Shown: positions 1 through 8,987, counted from the first letter of the stretch. The stretch: 64,000 nt of DNA from Bartonella sp. AU18XJBT (GCF_028618595.1 NZ_JAQITE010000008.1:1-64000); one strand, 5' to 3'. Program-made: numbers and translations. The notes: generated from the sequence alone by a model not told the origin.

Positions 1-2
1 CG

Positions 3-158
3 TTGCTGCTTCAAGGGTTCCGTGGACAAATCAATGGACCATGGAAAGCTTCTACCGTCACCCACTGCTATGAAAAGCAAAGCGGATATACCACAGAAAT
101 TACACTTGAAGCACCAGACAAGGGAAACAAAACAGGAGAAAAGGAAACCTCTGAGTGA
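3..158 (+). CDS. Phage late control gene D-type tail protein, C-terminal end only
   Basis: An open frame enters from the left edge and stops at TGA 156-158, giving 51 residues. The stretch GPWKASTVTHCYEKQSGYTT followed by EITLEAP resembles the C-terminus of the P2 gpD / late control D family, a VgrG/Pvc8-like hub protein of contractile phage tails, where a W-x-a-x-x-V-x-H...GYTT-x-i-x-LE pattern closes the protein. This frame fits better than the overlapping frame from 22 to 414, whose product is low complexity and is produced by the palindromes downstream. Most of the gene lies outside the window, so I cannot say whether it is intact. It implies a prophage or prophage remnant ending just before tRNA-Gly. 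The family call rests on remembered motif shape. Confidence 0.6.
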   Translation: MLLQGFRGQINGPWKASTVTHCYEKQSGYTTEITLEAPDKGNKTGEKETSE

Positions 159-164
159 CAGAAA

Positions 165-547
165 ATCAAAGGGTCAACTTGATCCTTTGATCGGTGTTGA
201 TGAATATTTAGAGCAATTGGTGCAAGTTGATCCAATTGCTAAAAGGAGCAATGGTGCAAACATTGCACAATTGCAGACTGAAGAAAAAATGGGTCAAGTT
301 GATCCTATTTTTGAAACAAGCAGAGCAACTTCAGATCACAATGAAATTTTATGTGAAGGAAATGGAAGATCAAAAGTGCAACCTGTTCCTTTGATCGGTT
401 GTAATGCTTTCTGAGATCGACGTGCAGTGTTTGCACTTTGGGTGGGAGAGAGCAATGGGGACAACTTGTCCCTATTCCTTAAAGGTGCAATAGGATCAAG
501 TTGATCCAATTGCATGAGTTCAGCAATAGGGTAATGTTTACCCAATT
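165..547. repeat. Degenerate tandem array of about nine palindromes, about 36-bp period
   Basis: A row of short imperfect palindromes sits immediately after the phage gene. Stems: 165-191 (13 pairs, one G-T), 212-240 (9-bp outer stem), 248-274, 285-312, 368-396, 422-436, 454-476, 486-514 (13 pairs, one mismatch) and 525-547. Centres lie near 178, 226, 261, 298, 382, 429, 465, 500 and 536, so neighbours are mostly 35-37 bp apart, with one gap (298 to 382) that could hide a lost unit. Several units share an outer GCAAT/ATTGC stem, while the inner arm differs (GGATCAA, GGGACAA, GGGTAA, GGTGCAA) and its partner arm changes to match. The array is translated partly on both strands as a recurring QxDPI peptide, a consequence of the symmetry. 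No CRISPR-like constant repeat is present. Confidence 0.75.
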
Positions 548-878
548 CCTCAAAGCTTCTTTTGTTTTAATAATGCCTCAGAAAACTGAAAAGCTATCAC
601 TCACTTTATGTTAAAAGAGAAGAGATACCTTTTTATGCATGCTGCTTCTCAAATAATGCGATTGTAATACGATTCTGGCAAAAGAACTGATCATTAAAAA
701 TCATAATTTTTAGGAGAAAAAAAAGAAATTCATTAAAGAGGTTTTAAATGATCTTTGAAAGACCTTTGAAGCCCCTTTGAGAACACCTTAAAATCATGTA
801 AAAAAAATAAACTGCTACAAAACCTAGTGGCAAAATATACAAAACCCACTGGCAAGCTACAATAAATACAAAACTCAA
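548..878. other. AT-rich spacer between palindrome array and tRNA-Gly
   Basis: No open frame, RNA or clear repeat is visible. It separates the phage remnant from the tRNA gene and could contain the tRNA terminator or a worn-out attachment site, but I see no direct repeat of the tRNA 3' end here. Confidence 0.5.
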
Positions 879-953
879 TGGAGCGGGCGATGGGATTCGA
901 ACCCACGACCCCAACCTTGGCAAGGTTGTGCTCTACCCCTGAGCTACACCCGC
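879..953 (-). tRNA. tRNA-Gly (anticodon GCC)
   Basis: On the minus strand a 75-nt tRNA folds normally: acceptor GCGGGTG pairs with CGCCCGC, the D arm is GCTCAGGGGTAGAGC, the anticodon stem-loop CAACCTTGCCAAGGTTG carries GCC, and the T arm is GTGGGTTCGAATCCCAT. The terminal CCA is encoded (TGG at 879-881 on the plus strand). It reads GGC/GGU glycine codons. Its neighbour on the 3' side is phage-derived DNA, which fits the common use of tRNA genes as integration targets. Confidence 0.95.
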
Positions 954-1138
954 TGACCGATTCGATATATATCTTGCTTGTATGGCGTAGGCTGCTACGA
1001 ATTGCAACAAAAAAATATCACTTTAGTTTGATTTATTCTGTCCATGTTTTAATAAAATGAAATAAAGATTGATTTTATAAGATTCTTCAGTAATAGATTA
1101 TTCCTTTTTTAATTTTGCATAGAGAGGGGTGGAGTATA

Positions 1139-2116
1139 ATGTTGAAGAGAATAAATATATTAGGGATTATCATTGCAGCTGTTTTTATGATGAATAGTGT
1201 TGCAAAAGCGGATGACCAAGTTAAACACATTAAAGTTGCACTCACACAAATAATGATTCATCCTGCTGCGGATGCTGTTCGTAAAGGTGTGGAAGATGTT
1301 CTTGCAGAAAATGGTTATAAGCAAGGTGAAAATTTTCAACTTACTTTTTTATCAGCACAGGGCAATATTTCAACAGCAACGCAAATTGCACGTAAATTTG
1401 TTGGTGATAAACCTGATGTTATTGTAGCGATTACCACGCCTTCAGCACAAACAATGCTTGCGGCAACAAAAACAATACCTATCGTCTTTGCGGCGATTTC
1501 TGATCCTATCGGAGCTAAAATCGTTTCTTCGCTTACCAAACCTGGCGGTAATATGACGGGGAGTTCTGATCGTATAGATGTTGCAGAAAGTATTAAGCTT
1601 TTACAAGAAGTAAAACCAGATTTGAAAAAAATTGGTTATCTCTATAATGCTTCTGAAGCAAATTCTGTTTCAACACTTAAGGTGTTAAAAGATGCGGCAA
1701 AAAAAGTTGGAATTGAAATCATTCCTTCTTCAGCACCAAAACCTTCAGATGTTCAGGCAGCAACACGGGCTTTAATCGGTAAAGTAGATATCATTTTTAT
1801 TCCCGCTGATAATACGGTTCTTTCTGTTTTAGAGGGTGCAGTAAAGGTCTCACAGGAAGCAAATGTTCCTGTATTTACTGTTGATGCTAATTCTATTGGG
1901 CGCGGTCCCTTTATGACGCAAGGTGTGAATTTCTATGATGTAGGGGCTGATGCTGGGAAGTTGGTTGTGCGTATTCTAAAGGGTGAAAAGCCTGGTGATA
2001 TTGATGTTGTGCAGGCGGCTAATAATGACATTCGAATTGATATGAAAGCAGCAGAAAAAGCGGGGATTGTTATTCCGCAGGCAGTTATTGATCGTGCGAC
2101 AAAAGTGATACGATAA
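1139..2116 (+). CDS. ABC transporter substrate-binding protein (TrpX-like, ABC_sub_bind family)
   Basis: A 325-residue periplasmic binding protein. The N-terminus MLKRINILGIIIAAVFMM followed by SVAKADD is a typical signal peptide with cleavage after AKA. The body has the two-lobe pattern of the PF04392 family: HIKVALTQIMIHPAADAVRKG near the start, a QGNISTATQIARKF segment, and a PIVFAAISDPIGA segment. ATG 1139 is chosen over the earlier TTG at 1115 because it gives a clean signal peptide and has GAGAGGGGTGGAG just upstream. It is followed by a permease and an ATPase on the same strand, forming an import operon. Related systems carry aromatic amino acids or other small molecules; the ligand cannot be read from the sequence. 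Confidence 0.88.
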   Translation: MLKRINILGIIIAAVFMMNSVAKADDQVKHIKVALTQIMIHPAADAVRKGVEDVLAENGYKQGENFQLTFLSAQGNISTATQIARKFVGDKPDVIVAITTPSAQTMLAATKTIPIVFAAISDPIGAKIVSSLTKPGGNMTGSSDRIDVAESIKLLQEVKPDLKKIGYLYNASEANSVSTLKVLKDAAKKVGIEIIPSSAPKPSDVQAATRALIGKVDIIFIPADNTVLSVLEGAVKVSQEANVPVFTVDANSIGRGPFMTQGVNFYDVGADAGKLVVRILKGEKPGDIDVVQAANNDIRIDMKAAEKAGIVIPQAVIDRATKVIR

Positions 2117-2178
2117 CTTTCATTGATAGGATATTGATACAATAAAATACGTTAAGTTTTCATGGGGATTGTCGTTAC

Positions 2179-3075
2179 ATGAATATATTTGCGTTTTCTG
2201 GCGCTGTGGAATTAGGTCTTATTTATGCGTTTGTGGCTATAGGGGTTTATCTCTCTTTTCGTGTTTTGGACTTTCCTGATTTAACAGTTGATGGCTCATT
2301 TCTTCTTGGGTCTTGTGTCTGTGGTGTCTTGATTCTTTTAGGTTTTAATGCATGGGCAGCTATGGCATGTGCTTTTTGTGCAGGCATGGTAGCTGGTTTA
2401 TTAACAGCTATGTTGAATTTGCGTTTTGGTATTTTGAATCTTTTGGCTTCCATTTTAACAATGTCAGCACTCTATACGGTTAATCTTCGTATTATGGGAA
2501 TTATGGGAGGATCTAATGTTAATTTAGCGCTTGCTGATACGGCGTTAACGCCCTTTTATAATCTGTTTGGTTTGTCTGATATTTTTGTGCGTCCTCTTTT
2601 CATTGGTACTGTATTGCTGGTTATGGTGTTTTTGATTTGGCGCTTTTTGGAAAGTGAAATTGGTCTTGCTATGCGTGCAATGGGAGCTAATCCACGCATG
2701 GCGACGGCGCAAGGGGTCCATACGTCGGCGTTAATTTATTTTGGTATGGGGCTTTCAAATGCCTGTGTTGCACTTGGTGGTTCTCTTTATATTCAAACTG
2801 CGATCGCAACGGATATTACCGGTGGAATTGGAACAATTGTTTTTGGGTTAGCAGCTGTGATTATCGGTGAAACTCTCTTTCGTACGCGCAATATTTTTTG
2901 GATTATAATCAGCTGTATTGTGGGATCTGTACTTTATCGTGTGGCGGTACAATCTGCATTTGAAGCAAATGGAATTGGTATTGATACGTCGACAGATCTT
3001 CAGTTGATTACTTCACTGTTGGTTATTTTAACCCTTATTGTGCCACGCTATTGGAGGAGGCGTAAACGTGATTGA
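2179..3075 (+). CDS. ABC transporter permease (TrpY-like, BPD_transp_2 family)
   Basis: A 298-residue very hydrophobic protein with about eight membrane segments. The motif VLDFPDLTVDGSFLLGS near residue 30 is characteristic of the permeases that pair with PF04392 binding proteins, and the cytoplasmic AMRAMGANPRMATAQGVHTS loop is the EAA-like contact with the ATPase. The ATG start at 2179 lies 62 bp after the binding-protein gene. Its last 8 bases overlap the start of the ATPase gene, so the two are probably translationally coupled. Length is normal for the family. The protein acts in the inner membrane as the transport channel. Confidence 0.88.
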   Translation: MNIFAFSGAVELGLIYAFVAIGVYLSFRVLDFPDLTVDGSFLLGSCVCGVLILLGFNAWAAMACAFCAGMVAGLLTAMLNLRFGILNLLASILTMSALYTVNLRIMGIMGGSNVNLALADTALTPFYNLFGLSDIFVRPLFIGTVLLVMVFLIWRFLESEIGLAMRAMGANPRMATAQGVHTSALIYFGMGLSNACVALGGSLYIQTAIATDITGGIGTIVFGLAAVIIGETLFRTRNIFWIIISCIVGSVLYRVAVQSAFEANGIGIDTSTDLQLITSLLVILTLIVPRYWRRRKRD

Positions 3076-3862
3076 GTTTTCTCATGTTGGGGTTACATTT
3101 AAACCGCAAACACCTTTGGAAAAACAGGCTTTGATTGATATTAACCTTAAAATTGATCAGGGTAGTTTTGTTACGGTTATCGGTTCAAATGGCGCTGGTA
3201 AATCAACCTTGCTCAGTGTTTTAGCGGGTGCAACGCTTCCCTCAACAGGGAAAGTGGTTATCAATGGGCAAAATGTTTCTAGGCAATTAGTTAGTGAACG
3301 CGCTGGAAAGGTTGCTTGTGTTTTTCAAGATTCTTTAGAGGGAAGTTGTGGCTCTTTAACAATTGAAGAAAATTTGGCTCTTGCTGCTCTTCGAGGAAGT
3401 CGTCGTGGTTTGCGTTCGGCTTTAAACCATGAGAAACGGCAATTTTTTCGAGAGAAAATTGCTCAATTAGGCATTGGTCTTGAAGCATATATTCATAATC
3501 CTATGGACAGTTTATCAGGTGGGCAACGCCAAGCTGTTTGCCTTGTGATGGCAACATTAGCTCATGCGGATGTTTTATTGCTTGATGAACATACCTCAGC
3601 GCTTGATCCTGGAATGGCTGATTTTGTGATGCGGTTGACTGAAAAAATCGTTGAAGAGAAAAAATTAACGACTATCATGGTGACTCATTCTATGCGTCAG
3701 GCTCTTGATTATGGCGATCGCACCTTGATGTTGCATGGTGGAAAAGTGATTTTGGATGTCTGTCATGAAGAGCGTAAGGGTTTGGATGTCAATGATTTAA
3801 TTGGTATGTTTCAGAAAGTTCGCGGGGAAGTTCTTGATGATGATGAACTGTTAATGGATTAA
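3068..3862 (+). CDS. ABC transporter ATP-binding protein
   Basis: A 264-residue nucleotide-binding subunit. It contains Walker A GSNGAGKSTL, Q-loop VFQDS, signature LSGGQRQAV, Walker B VLLLDEHTSALDP and switch His in VTHSM. GTG 3068 is chosen as start because GGAGGAGG lies 10 bases upstream and because IEFSHVGVTF is the usual family beginning; a longer frame from 3038 would only add residues encoded inside the permease gene. It energises the importer formed with the two preceding genes. The operon probably ends here or runs into holA, which starts 4 bases after the stop codon. Confidence 0.9.
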   Translation: MIEFSHVGVTFKPQTPLEKQALIDINLKIDQGSFVTVIGSNGAGKSTLLSVLAGATLPSTGKVVINGQNVSRQLVSERAGKVACVFQDSLEGSCGSLTIEENLALAALRGSRRGLRSALNHEKRQFFREKIAQLGIGLEAYIHNPMDSLSGGQRQAVCLVMATLAHADVLLLDEHTSALDPGMADFVMRLTEKIVEEKKLTTIMVTHSMRQALDYGDRTLMLHGGKVILDVCHEERKGLDVNDLIGMFQKVRGEVLDDDELLMD

Positions 3863-3866
3863 TAGT

Positions 3867-4907
3867 GTGGTTCAGAAAAAAGCACATGAAGTTGATCAGT
3901 TTTTAATGGGTTTTTCACGTGCTTTTCCTATTGTTCTCATTTATGGGACAGATCGTGGTCTTATTTGTGAGCGTGCGCAATGTTTTGCAAAACTTACACA
4001 GGTAGCAATAGAAGATCCATTTTCGACAATTCGTTTGGATGCTGCTGAAATTGATAAAGATCCCGCACGTTTGGAAAATGAAGCGCGTACGTTATCGCTT
4101 TTTGGGGGAGATCGTTTGATATGGATCTCTAATGCTGCTAACCAAAAAGGTTTTCTTTCTGCCTTGAAACTTTTAATTGAGAAGCCACCAGAGGCTTGTT
4201 TTATTCTCATTGAGGCTGGGGATTTAAAAAAAGGAACAGGGTTGCGCAATGCTGTTGAAACGGCATCAAAAGCAATGGCTTTGCCCTGTTTTGCAGATGA
4301 CATGCGTTCTCTTGACGGTTTGATTGATGAGGTTTTAGGGCAGTTTAAGAAGACTCTTTCTTTGGATGCACGTAGATGGTTGCATGAAAGTTTAGGGGCG
4401 GATCGCCTTGTATCACGAGGTGAATTAGAAAAGCTTTGTCTTTACGCTGCAAATGTTCATATTACTCTTGAAGATGTAAAAGCTGTTGTAAGCGATGTCA
4501 GTGCTCTTTCTCAAGATGAAGTCATTGATGCTCTTTTATTGGGTGATATATCAGGCTTTGAAGCGCATTTTAACCGACATGCAGCAGTGCATGGGGCGCT
4601 TTTTTTTATTTTGAATACAGCTCAAAGGCATTTTCAGCAATTACAGCTATTGCGTTATCAGGTAGAGGTTGAAGGAAAATCGCTTTTTACGGTGGTTTCT
4701 CAAGCGCGGCCTCCCATTTTTTTTCAACGGAAAAAGATCGTTGAACAAGCTTTAAAATATTGGAAGTTAGAACAAATTTCTTATGCAATGGAAAGAATTC
4801 AGGGTGCTGTTTTAGACAGTCGTAAAAATCCACTTTTGGGTGAAGCTATCATTCGTCAAGTTTTGTTAGGGCTTACAATTATTGCACGACGCCAGATGGC
4901 AGCTTAA
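3867..4907 (+). CDS. holA: DNA polymerase III subunit delta
   Basis: A 346-residue clamp-loader delta subunit, which opens the beta sliding clamp during replication. The N-terminal AAA-like region includes FPIVLIYGTDRGLICERA and the FGGDRLIWISNA strand-loop, and the C-terminal helical collar contains SALSQDEVIDALLLGD and LNTAQRHFQQLQLLR. Length matches the family. The start is GTG 3867, 4 bases after the ABC ATPase stop; a GTG two bases earlier is out of frame. In many relatives holA follows leuS and lptE, so its position behind an ABC operon is a different arrangement. Confidence 0.85.
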   Translation: MVQKKAHEVDQFLMGFSRAFPIVLIYGTDRGLICERAQCFAKLTQVAIEDPFSTIRLDAAEIDKDPARLENEARTLSLFGGDRLIWISNAANQKGFLSALKLLIEKPPEACFILIEAGDLKKGTGLRNAVETASKAMALPCFADDMRSLDGLIDEVLGQFKKTLSLDARRWLHESLGADRLVSRGELEKLCLYAANVHITLEDVKAVVSDVSALSQDEVIDALLLGDISGFEAHFNRHAAVHGALFFILNTAQRHFQQLQLLRYQVEVEGKSLFTVVSQARPPIFFQRKKIVEQALKYWKLEQISYAMERIQGAVLDSRKNPLLGEAIIRQVLLGLTIIARRQMAA

Positions 4908-5293
4908 CAGTTTAAAAATATGATGATTTTTTATTTTTAGTACGCCACAGAGGTATTTTCAGCAATTAAAACTTTTGTGTTAACAAGTAGGGTTAGTTGT
5001 AGTTTTGAGGGTGTGTTTGAAGAGCTTGAAAGTTTTATAGAAACTTTTCTTTAGAAAAATTATTTTTCTTCGAAAGGCAGTTTTTACAGGGTTTTATTAT
5101 TTTGTTGTGTCGAAAAACACTGTTGGTTCGTGATATAGAGCTCAGGTAAAATTTTACGCATTCGGTGTTTTTGTGTGAGTATGTGGTGAATATTAGGCTA
5201 GTTCATAGCGCCTTAATAGGGGTAACACCCCTCATACAAAATAGAGCATCTCAAACAACAGAAGACACTTGTATGGTAAATTCATACGCTTTC
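4908..5293. other. Silent AT-rich spacer after holA
   Basis: No credible coding frame or RNA. A short stretch near 4945-4970 resembles part of the 3' end of holA (shared ATTTTCAGCAATTA), too short to call a duplication. Confidence 0.4.
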
Positions 5294-5645
5294 TTAGAAA
5301 TATTTTTCAATGTGAGTCATATCTATATGACGGCGTTTGCGAATGGTGTAGAAGTAAAGTTCCTTGTGAAGAATATAAAATCCATAGAGCAACTCTATCT
5401 TTACGCTTAATAAAAGTGCAAGTCGACACTCATTATATACTTTGCTAGCTTCTAATGTTGCTACAGTTTTTAGCATTAGAGAGCATTTTTCATCATTTTT
5501 TTCTTACATGTCTTCTTGTGACGTACAGATAAGGGATTTTAATTGATAAGAGGGGTTGTGATGGAAGAATTTTACAGTATTCGAAGTTATGATTCAAATT
5601 GAAAAACAATAATTATTTTTATAAATCAATATATTATAGATTAAT
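5294..5645 (-). pseudogene. Decayed integrase N-terminus with its upstream region (minus strand)
   Basis: Reading the minus strand, an interrupted sequence with frame changes keeps FIKRKDRVALWILY, matching the LHKRKDGGAQWLYRYT segment reconstructed from other copies in this window. That segment resembles the DUF4102-like N-terminal domain of P4-type integrases (…DGAGLFLHKRKDGGAQWLYRY). The higher-coordinate end holds the shared upstream segment, including TAAATCAATATATTATA at 5622-5638, found again at 27865-27881. No long open frame survives. Confidence 0.55.
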
Positions 5646-5659
5646 TGAATCGTTTAAAA

Positions 5660-5745
5660 TAGTGAGCCAGCGGAATCTTTTAGACAAGAAAATGAATTGT
5701 TTGTAGATTGGTACGAATTAAGAATCTTCGTGAGATGAGGAGAAA
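5660..5745 (-). repeat. Copy of the integrase C-terminal-region repeat segment
   Basis: The plus-strand sequence ends in TACGAATTAAGAATCTTCG and matches in order with segments at 19985-20070, 25650-25735, 41350-41450 and 62970-63050. In the longest relic (62965-64000) this segment lies at the C-terminal end of the integrase reading frame, so I treat it as a fragment of the same gene family, in minus orientation. Confidence 0.4.
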
Positions 5746-5884
5746 ATCAAAATAGATTATGATGAAAACGACAGTACCTGTGGGGAGACTTTTATGTTTG
5801 ATACAGAGATGATTATCTTAGCAATGAATGTGTCTCATAAATAGAGCAAGCCATTGTTTATTATTAATAACTCATTATTTTTCA

Positions 5885-6215
5885 TATTGAATCAATCAAA
5901 ACAGTGTCTTTTGCACGTCATACGTGGGGGCGTGTGGATAAAAACTGTACAAGAAAGCGCTAAAAATGCCTTTGATGAATGCTCTAAAATTCCAAGGTTT
6001 TTTGCAACATTGGGGGTAGGAAAATATTAAGTGTAAAGAGGGTCGTGCTTAATAGATTTATAGTTATAACATTTAAGAACACTGTCGTGAGATAGGCTGG
6101 GGAGCGAGATGTCTTTTTAAAACAAACACATGAATTTGTAATTCAAATCTATTCTGTTTAGGGCATTCTATTTTACGTGAGGATTGTGACTCCATTGAAA
6201 GGATGTTCAGTGTTT
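5885..6215 (+). pseudogene. Decayed integrase N-terminal half (plus strand)
   Basis: A start-like segment gives MPLMNALKFQGFFATLG, matching the consensus opening MPLMNRLKCQGLSQ of the other relics. Further on, at about 6085-6210, broken frames give REIGWGARCLFKT and ILREDCDSIERM, matching the REMGLGALRDVSLKQARE and VLREGKDPIKERE portions of P4-type integrases. The middle KRKDGG segment is missing. Stops and frame changes rule out a functional protein. The remaining spacer up to 6792 shows nothing further that I can identify. Confidence 0.6.
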
Positions 6216-6792
6216 TTCTCATATTTGTTTGATTTATGGTATCAGAAATCGGGAGGGGAAAATGTTTTTAATGGTATTTTTTTGTATGCGTTGTTTTACG
6301 GTGTTTTCCATATTCGCAAAACTTGTGTTGATGTTGTAGGTGGAGGCGTAATACATTCTTATATAGGTCTAATGTACAAATTAATGAACGTATCGGGATA
6401 ATAGGGAAAGAGTTGGTGTCTGCTTACGCTTTTGATGTGTTTTTTGTGAGTAAATTAGTAAGATAAAGTAAACTGATGAGATTTTATGTAGAGTCGTTGT
6501 TATCTTAGTTGAAGTGAATTTAATTTTGTTTCAGTGATGCGCTTTGATCAGTAATTAAGTGGGAGTTTTAGAGCGTGATGTTAGATTTCTCGTCATTTAT
6601 TTTTTATGTATTTTCTAGGTAAAATGATCTGTTGTCAGCTTGTACAGGTGATGATTGGTAAACTGCGTTATTTTCTATTCCTCGTTGTCGTTTTTTAATG
6701 TTTTACGCATAACTCTTGAACAAATAGACAGGAAAATTATGATTTTACAATTGTCTTTATTGCCATTTGCAAAGAATCTTTGAAGGTGAAAG

Positions 6793-7722
6793 ATGCCCCA
6801 TATTCAGTTTGAAAAAATAGCACTCATTGGAATCGGTCTGATTGGGTCTTCTTTAGCAAGAGTTATTAAAAAGAAAAATCTTGCGGCTCAGATTTCTATT
6901 GCAACGCGTCGTCAAGAAACATTGGAAAGAGCGCGTGAATTGGAGCTTGGGGATTTTTATACGACAGATAATGCAAAAGCTGTTGAAGGAGCAGATTTAG
7001 TTATTCTTTCTGTTCCTGTTGGCGCTAGTGCAGAAGTAGCAAAAACCATTCGTGATCATTTAAAACCTGGGGCGATTTTGAGTGATGTTGGTTCTACGAA
7101 ATCGTTGGTTATTGCGGAAATGGCACCTTTATTACCAAAAACGGTTCATTTTATTCCAGGGCATCCAATTGCTGGAACGGAATATTCAGGACCGGATGCT
7201 GGTTTTGCTGATTTGTTTATGAATCGTTGGTGTATTTTAACGCCTTTTGCTGAGAGTGATGCTGCTGCTGTCGCACAATTAACAGCGTTTTGGGAAGCTT
7301 GTGGTGCGCGTGTCGAAAAGATGGATCCTAAACATCATGATCTTATTTTGGCTATTGTTTCGCATTTGCCGCATTTAATTGCTTATAATACTGTTGGGAC
7401 AGCGAGTGATTTAGAAAAGGTGACAAATTCAGAAGTCATTGCTTATTCCGCTTCAGGTTTTCGTGATTTTACCCGTTTGGCATCTTCTGATCCTGTTATG
7501 TGGCGTGATATTTGTTTGCATAATAAGGATGCTATTTTAGAAATGTTGAGTCGTTTTAGTGAGGGACTTTCTTCTTTAGAGCAGGCAATTCGTTTAGGAG
7601 ATGGTGAGACATTGTTTAATTTTTTTACACGTACGCGTGCTGTACGCCGCAATATTATTGATGCTGGACAGGAAATTGATGCTCCTGATTTTGGACGTCA
7701 GAGTGTTTCTAAAAAAGGGTGA
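6793..7722 (+). CDS. tyrC: Prephenate/arogenate dehydrogenase
   Basis: A 309-residue NAD(P)-dependent dehydrogenase of tyrosine synthesis that oxidatively decarboxylates prephenate or arogenate. The Rossmann motif IALIGIGLIGSSLARV is at residues 9-24, followed by LSDVGSTKS and the substrate-site signature GHPIAGTEYSGP, with the helical dimerisation domain (AIVSHLPHLIAYN) after residue 190. ATG 6793 has GAAGGTGAAAG directly upstream. In relatives it follows hisC; here it is alone, preceded by nearly 1.9 kb of silent DNA. Substrate preference cannot be told from sequence, so the symbol follows common alphaproteobacterial usage. Confidence 0.85.
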   Translation: MPHIQFEKIALIGIGLIGSSLARVIKKKNLAAQISIATRRQETLERARELELGDFYTTDNAKAVEGADLVILSVPVGASAEVAKTIRDHLKPGAILSDVGSTKSLVIAEMAPLLPKTVHFIPGHPIAGTEYSGPDAGFADLFMNRWCILTPFAESDAAAVAQLTAFWEACGARVEKMDPKHHDLILAIVSHLPHLIAYNTVGTASDLEKVTNSEVIAYSASGFRDFTRLASSDPVMWRDICLHNKDAILEMLSRFSEGLSSLEQAIRLGDGETLFNFFTRTRAVRRNIIDAGQEIDAPDFGRQSVSKKG

Positions 7723-8132
7723 GTAAAAGCAAGGGGTGTGTGTTGAATTTCATTGGTTTTTTCTAGAAATCGATAAGAAGTTTTTTCTCTATTCAGTCAT
7801 AGATTGCAATAAAAAAGAGTGGCGATTGCTTCGATACAAATAACCATGACTTCAAAAGGTTTTATGTGTGCAAGATTATCGTGCTTAGATCTCTATAGGG
7901 TATATGATGTACAGAAGAGGTTACTGATCTGTAGAAGAGACAAAAAAATGAAGTCGTTCTAGAACTTCATAGAGTGGATTATTATTTTGGTTTTGGTATA
8001 AAGTCAGGCTTGACCGTATTGATTATTGCCCTTTATACTACAACATTAGAAAATGTTTGTTTGAAGAGTTTTGATGATTTTTATAAGGCTTGAAATAGAT
8101 TGAGGAAGAGATTTACCAGAAAGTATTGAGAT
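7723..8132. other. Silent spacer between tyrC and the YihY gene
   Basis: About 410 bp of AT-rich sequence without a credible gene, RNA or clear integrase fragment. Confidence 0.4.
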
Positions 8133-8987
8133 TTGTTAAGAAATATCTTTTGGTACAGCTATCGTATCCTTGTTGATGCAGTAAGCCATTATTGGCGTGA
8201 TAATGGGAGTGCTTTTGCGAGCCATGTCGCGCTATCTGGGCTTTTAGCGTTTTTCCCTTTTTTTATTTTTGGAACTTCTCTTGCCAGTTTTCTTGGTGCT
8301 TTTACATATACACCGCAAAAAATCAAAGCACTTGTGCAGTTATTACCAGATGTCATCGCAGAACCTTTATCTCAGGAAATTATCAATGTTTTAACCATAC
8401 AGCGGGGAGGAGTGTTGACAGTTTCTGTCATTGGAGCAGCTTATTTTGCCTCTAATGGCATAGAGGCGTTACGTACAGCTTTAAATAGAGCTTATCGTGT
8501 TGTTGATCGGCGTAGCTTGTTGTTTTGTCGTTTTCAAAGTTTGTTTTTTGTGATTCTTGGAGCTGTTGGTCTTATTGTGATCAGCGTTTTGTTGATTTTA
8601 ACACCTCTGCTGATCAAGATTATGCAAAATCATTCTTTTTTCATTACAGAATATATCGGTGTCATTCGTCTATGGCGTTACATAATCGCAGCGGTTGTTC
8701 TCTTTGTAAGTCTTTTAATTGTTCATAAATGGCTACCAGCAGAGCGGCGGAAATTTATAGATATTTTACCAGGAATTATACTGACAATGTTCGTATGGTT
8801 TATGGCTTCAATTGCTTTTGCTCAATATTTAACAATGTTTGATTATATTTCTACCTATGCAGGGTTAGCATCTATTATGGTTGCTATTATTTTTCTTTAT
8901 ATATTGAGTGCAATTTTTATTTTGGGAGGAGAAGTAAACGCGGCGATAATGTTTTATCGCAAGCATTTACGACATTCAGATGAATGA
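8133..8987 (+). CDS. YihY/BrkB family inner-membrane protein
   Basis: A 284-residue integral membrane protein with about six membrane helices and the family signatures GSAFASHVALSGLLAFFPFF near the N-terminus, ASNGIEALRTALNRAY in the first third, and FVWFMASIAFAQYLTMFDYI with YAGLASIMVAIIFLY near the C-terminus. The family (PF03631) includes proteins once thought to be RNase BN; its real role is unknown. The only start giving full length is TTG 8133. YaiI follows 31 bp later on the same strand. Confidence 0.85.
   Translation: MLRNIFWYSYRILVDAVSHYWRDNGSAFASHVALSGLLAFFPFFIFGTSLASFLGAFTYTPQKIKALVQLLPDVIAEPLSQEIINVLTIQRGGVLTVSVIGAAYFASNGIEALRTALNRAYRVVDRRSLLFCRFQSLFFVILGAVGLIVISVLLILTPLLIKIMQNHSFFITEYIGVIRLWRYIIAAVVLFVSLLIVHKWLPAERRKFIDILPGIILTMFVWFMASIAFAQYLTMFDYISTYAGLASIMVAIIFLYILSAIFILGGEVNAAIMFYRKHLRHSDE

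Noticed and set aside
22-414. Open frame of 130 codons over the palindrome array
   Set aside because: It overlaps the better-supported phage frame at 3-158, and its QxDPI repeats are explained by the palindromes, which give the same peptide on the other strand.
165-547. CRISPR array
   Set aside because: The spacing is regular, but there is no constant repeat separated by unique spacers; what recurs is the palindromic form, and no cas genes are present.
878-1060. 60-codon plus-strand frame across tRNA-Gly
   Set aside because: It is the complement of the tRNA gene.
4945-4975. Partial duplication of the end of holA
   Set aside because: The identical core is only about 14 bases, which may be chance in AT-rich DNA.
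6177-6401. 74-codon frame in the spacer before tyrC
   Set aside because: It overlaps the integrase relic, has no recognisable motif and no good ribosome binding site.
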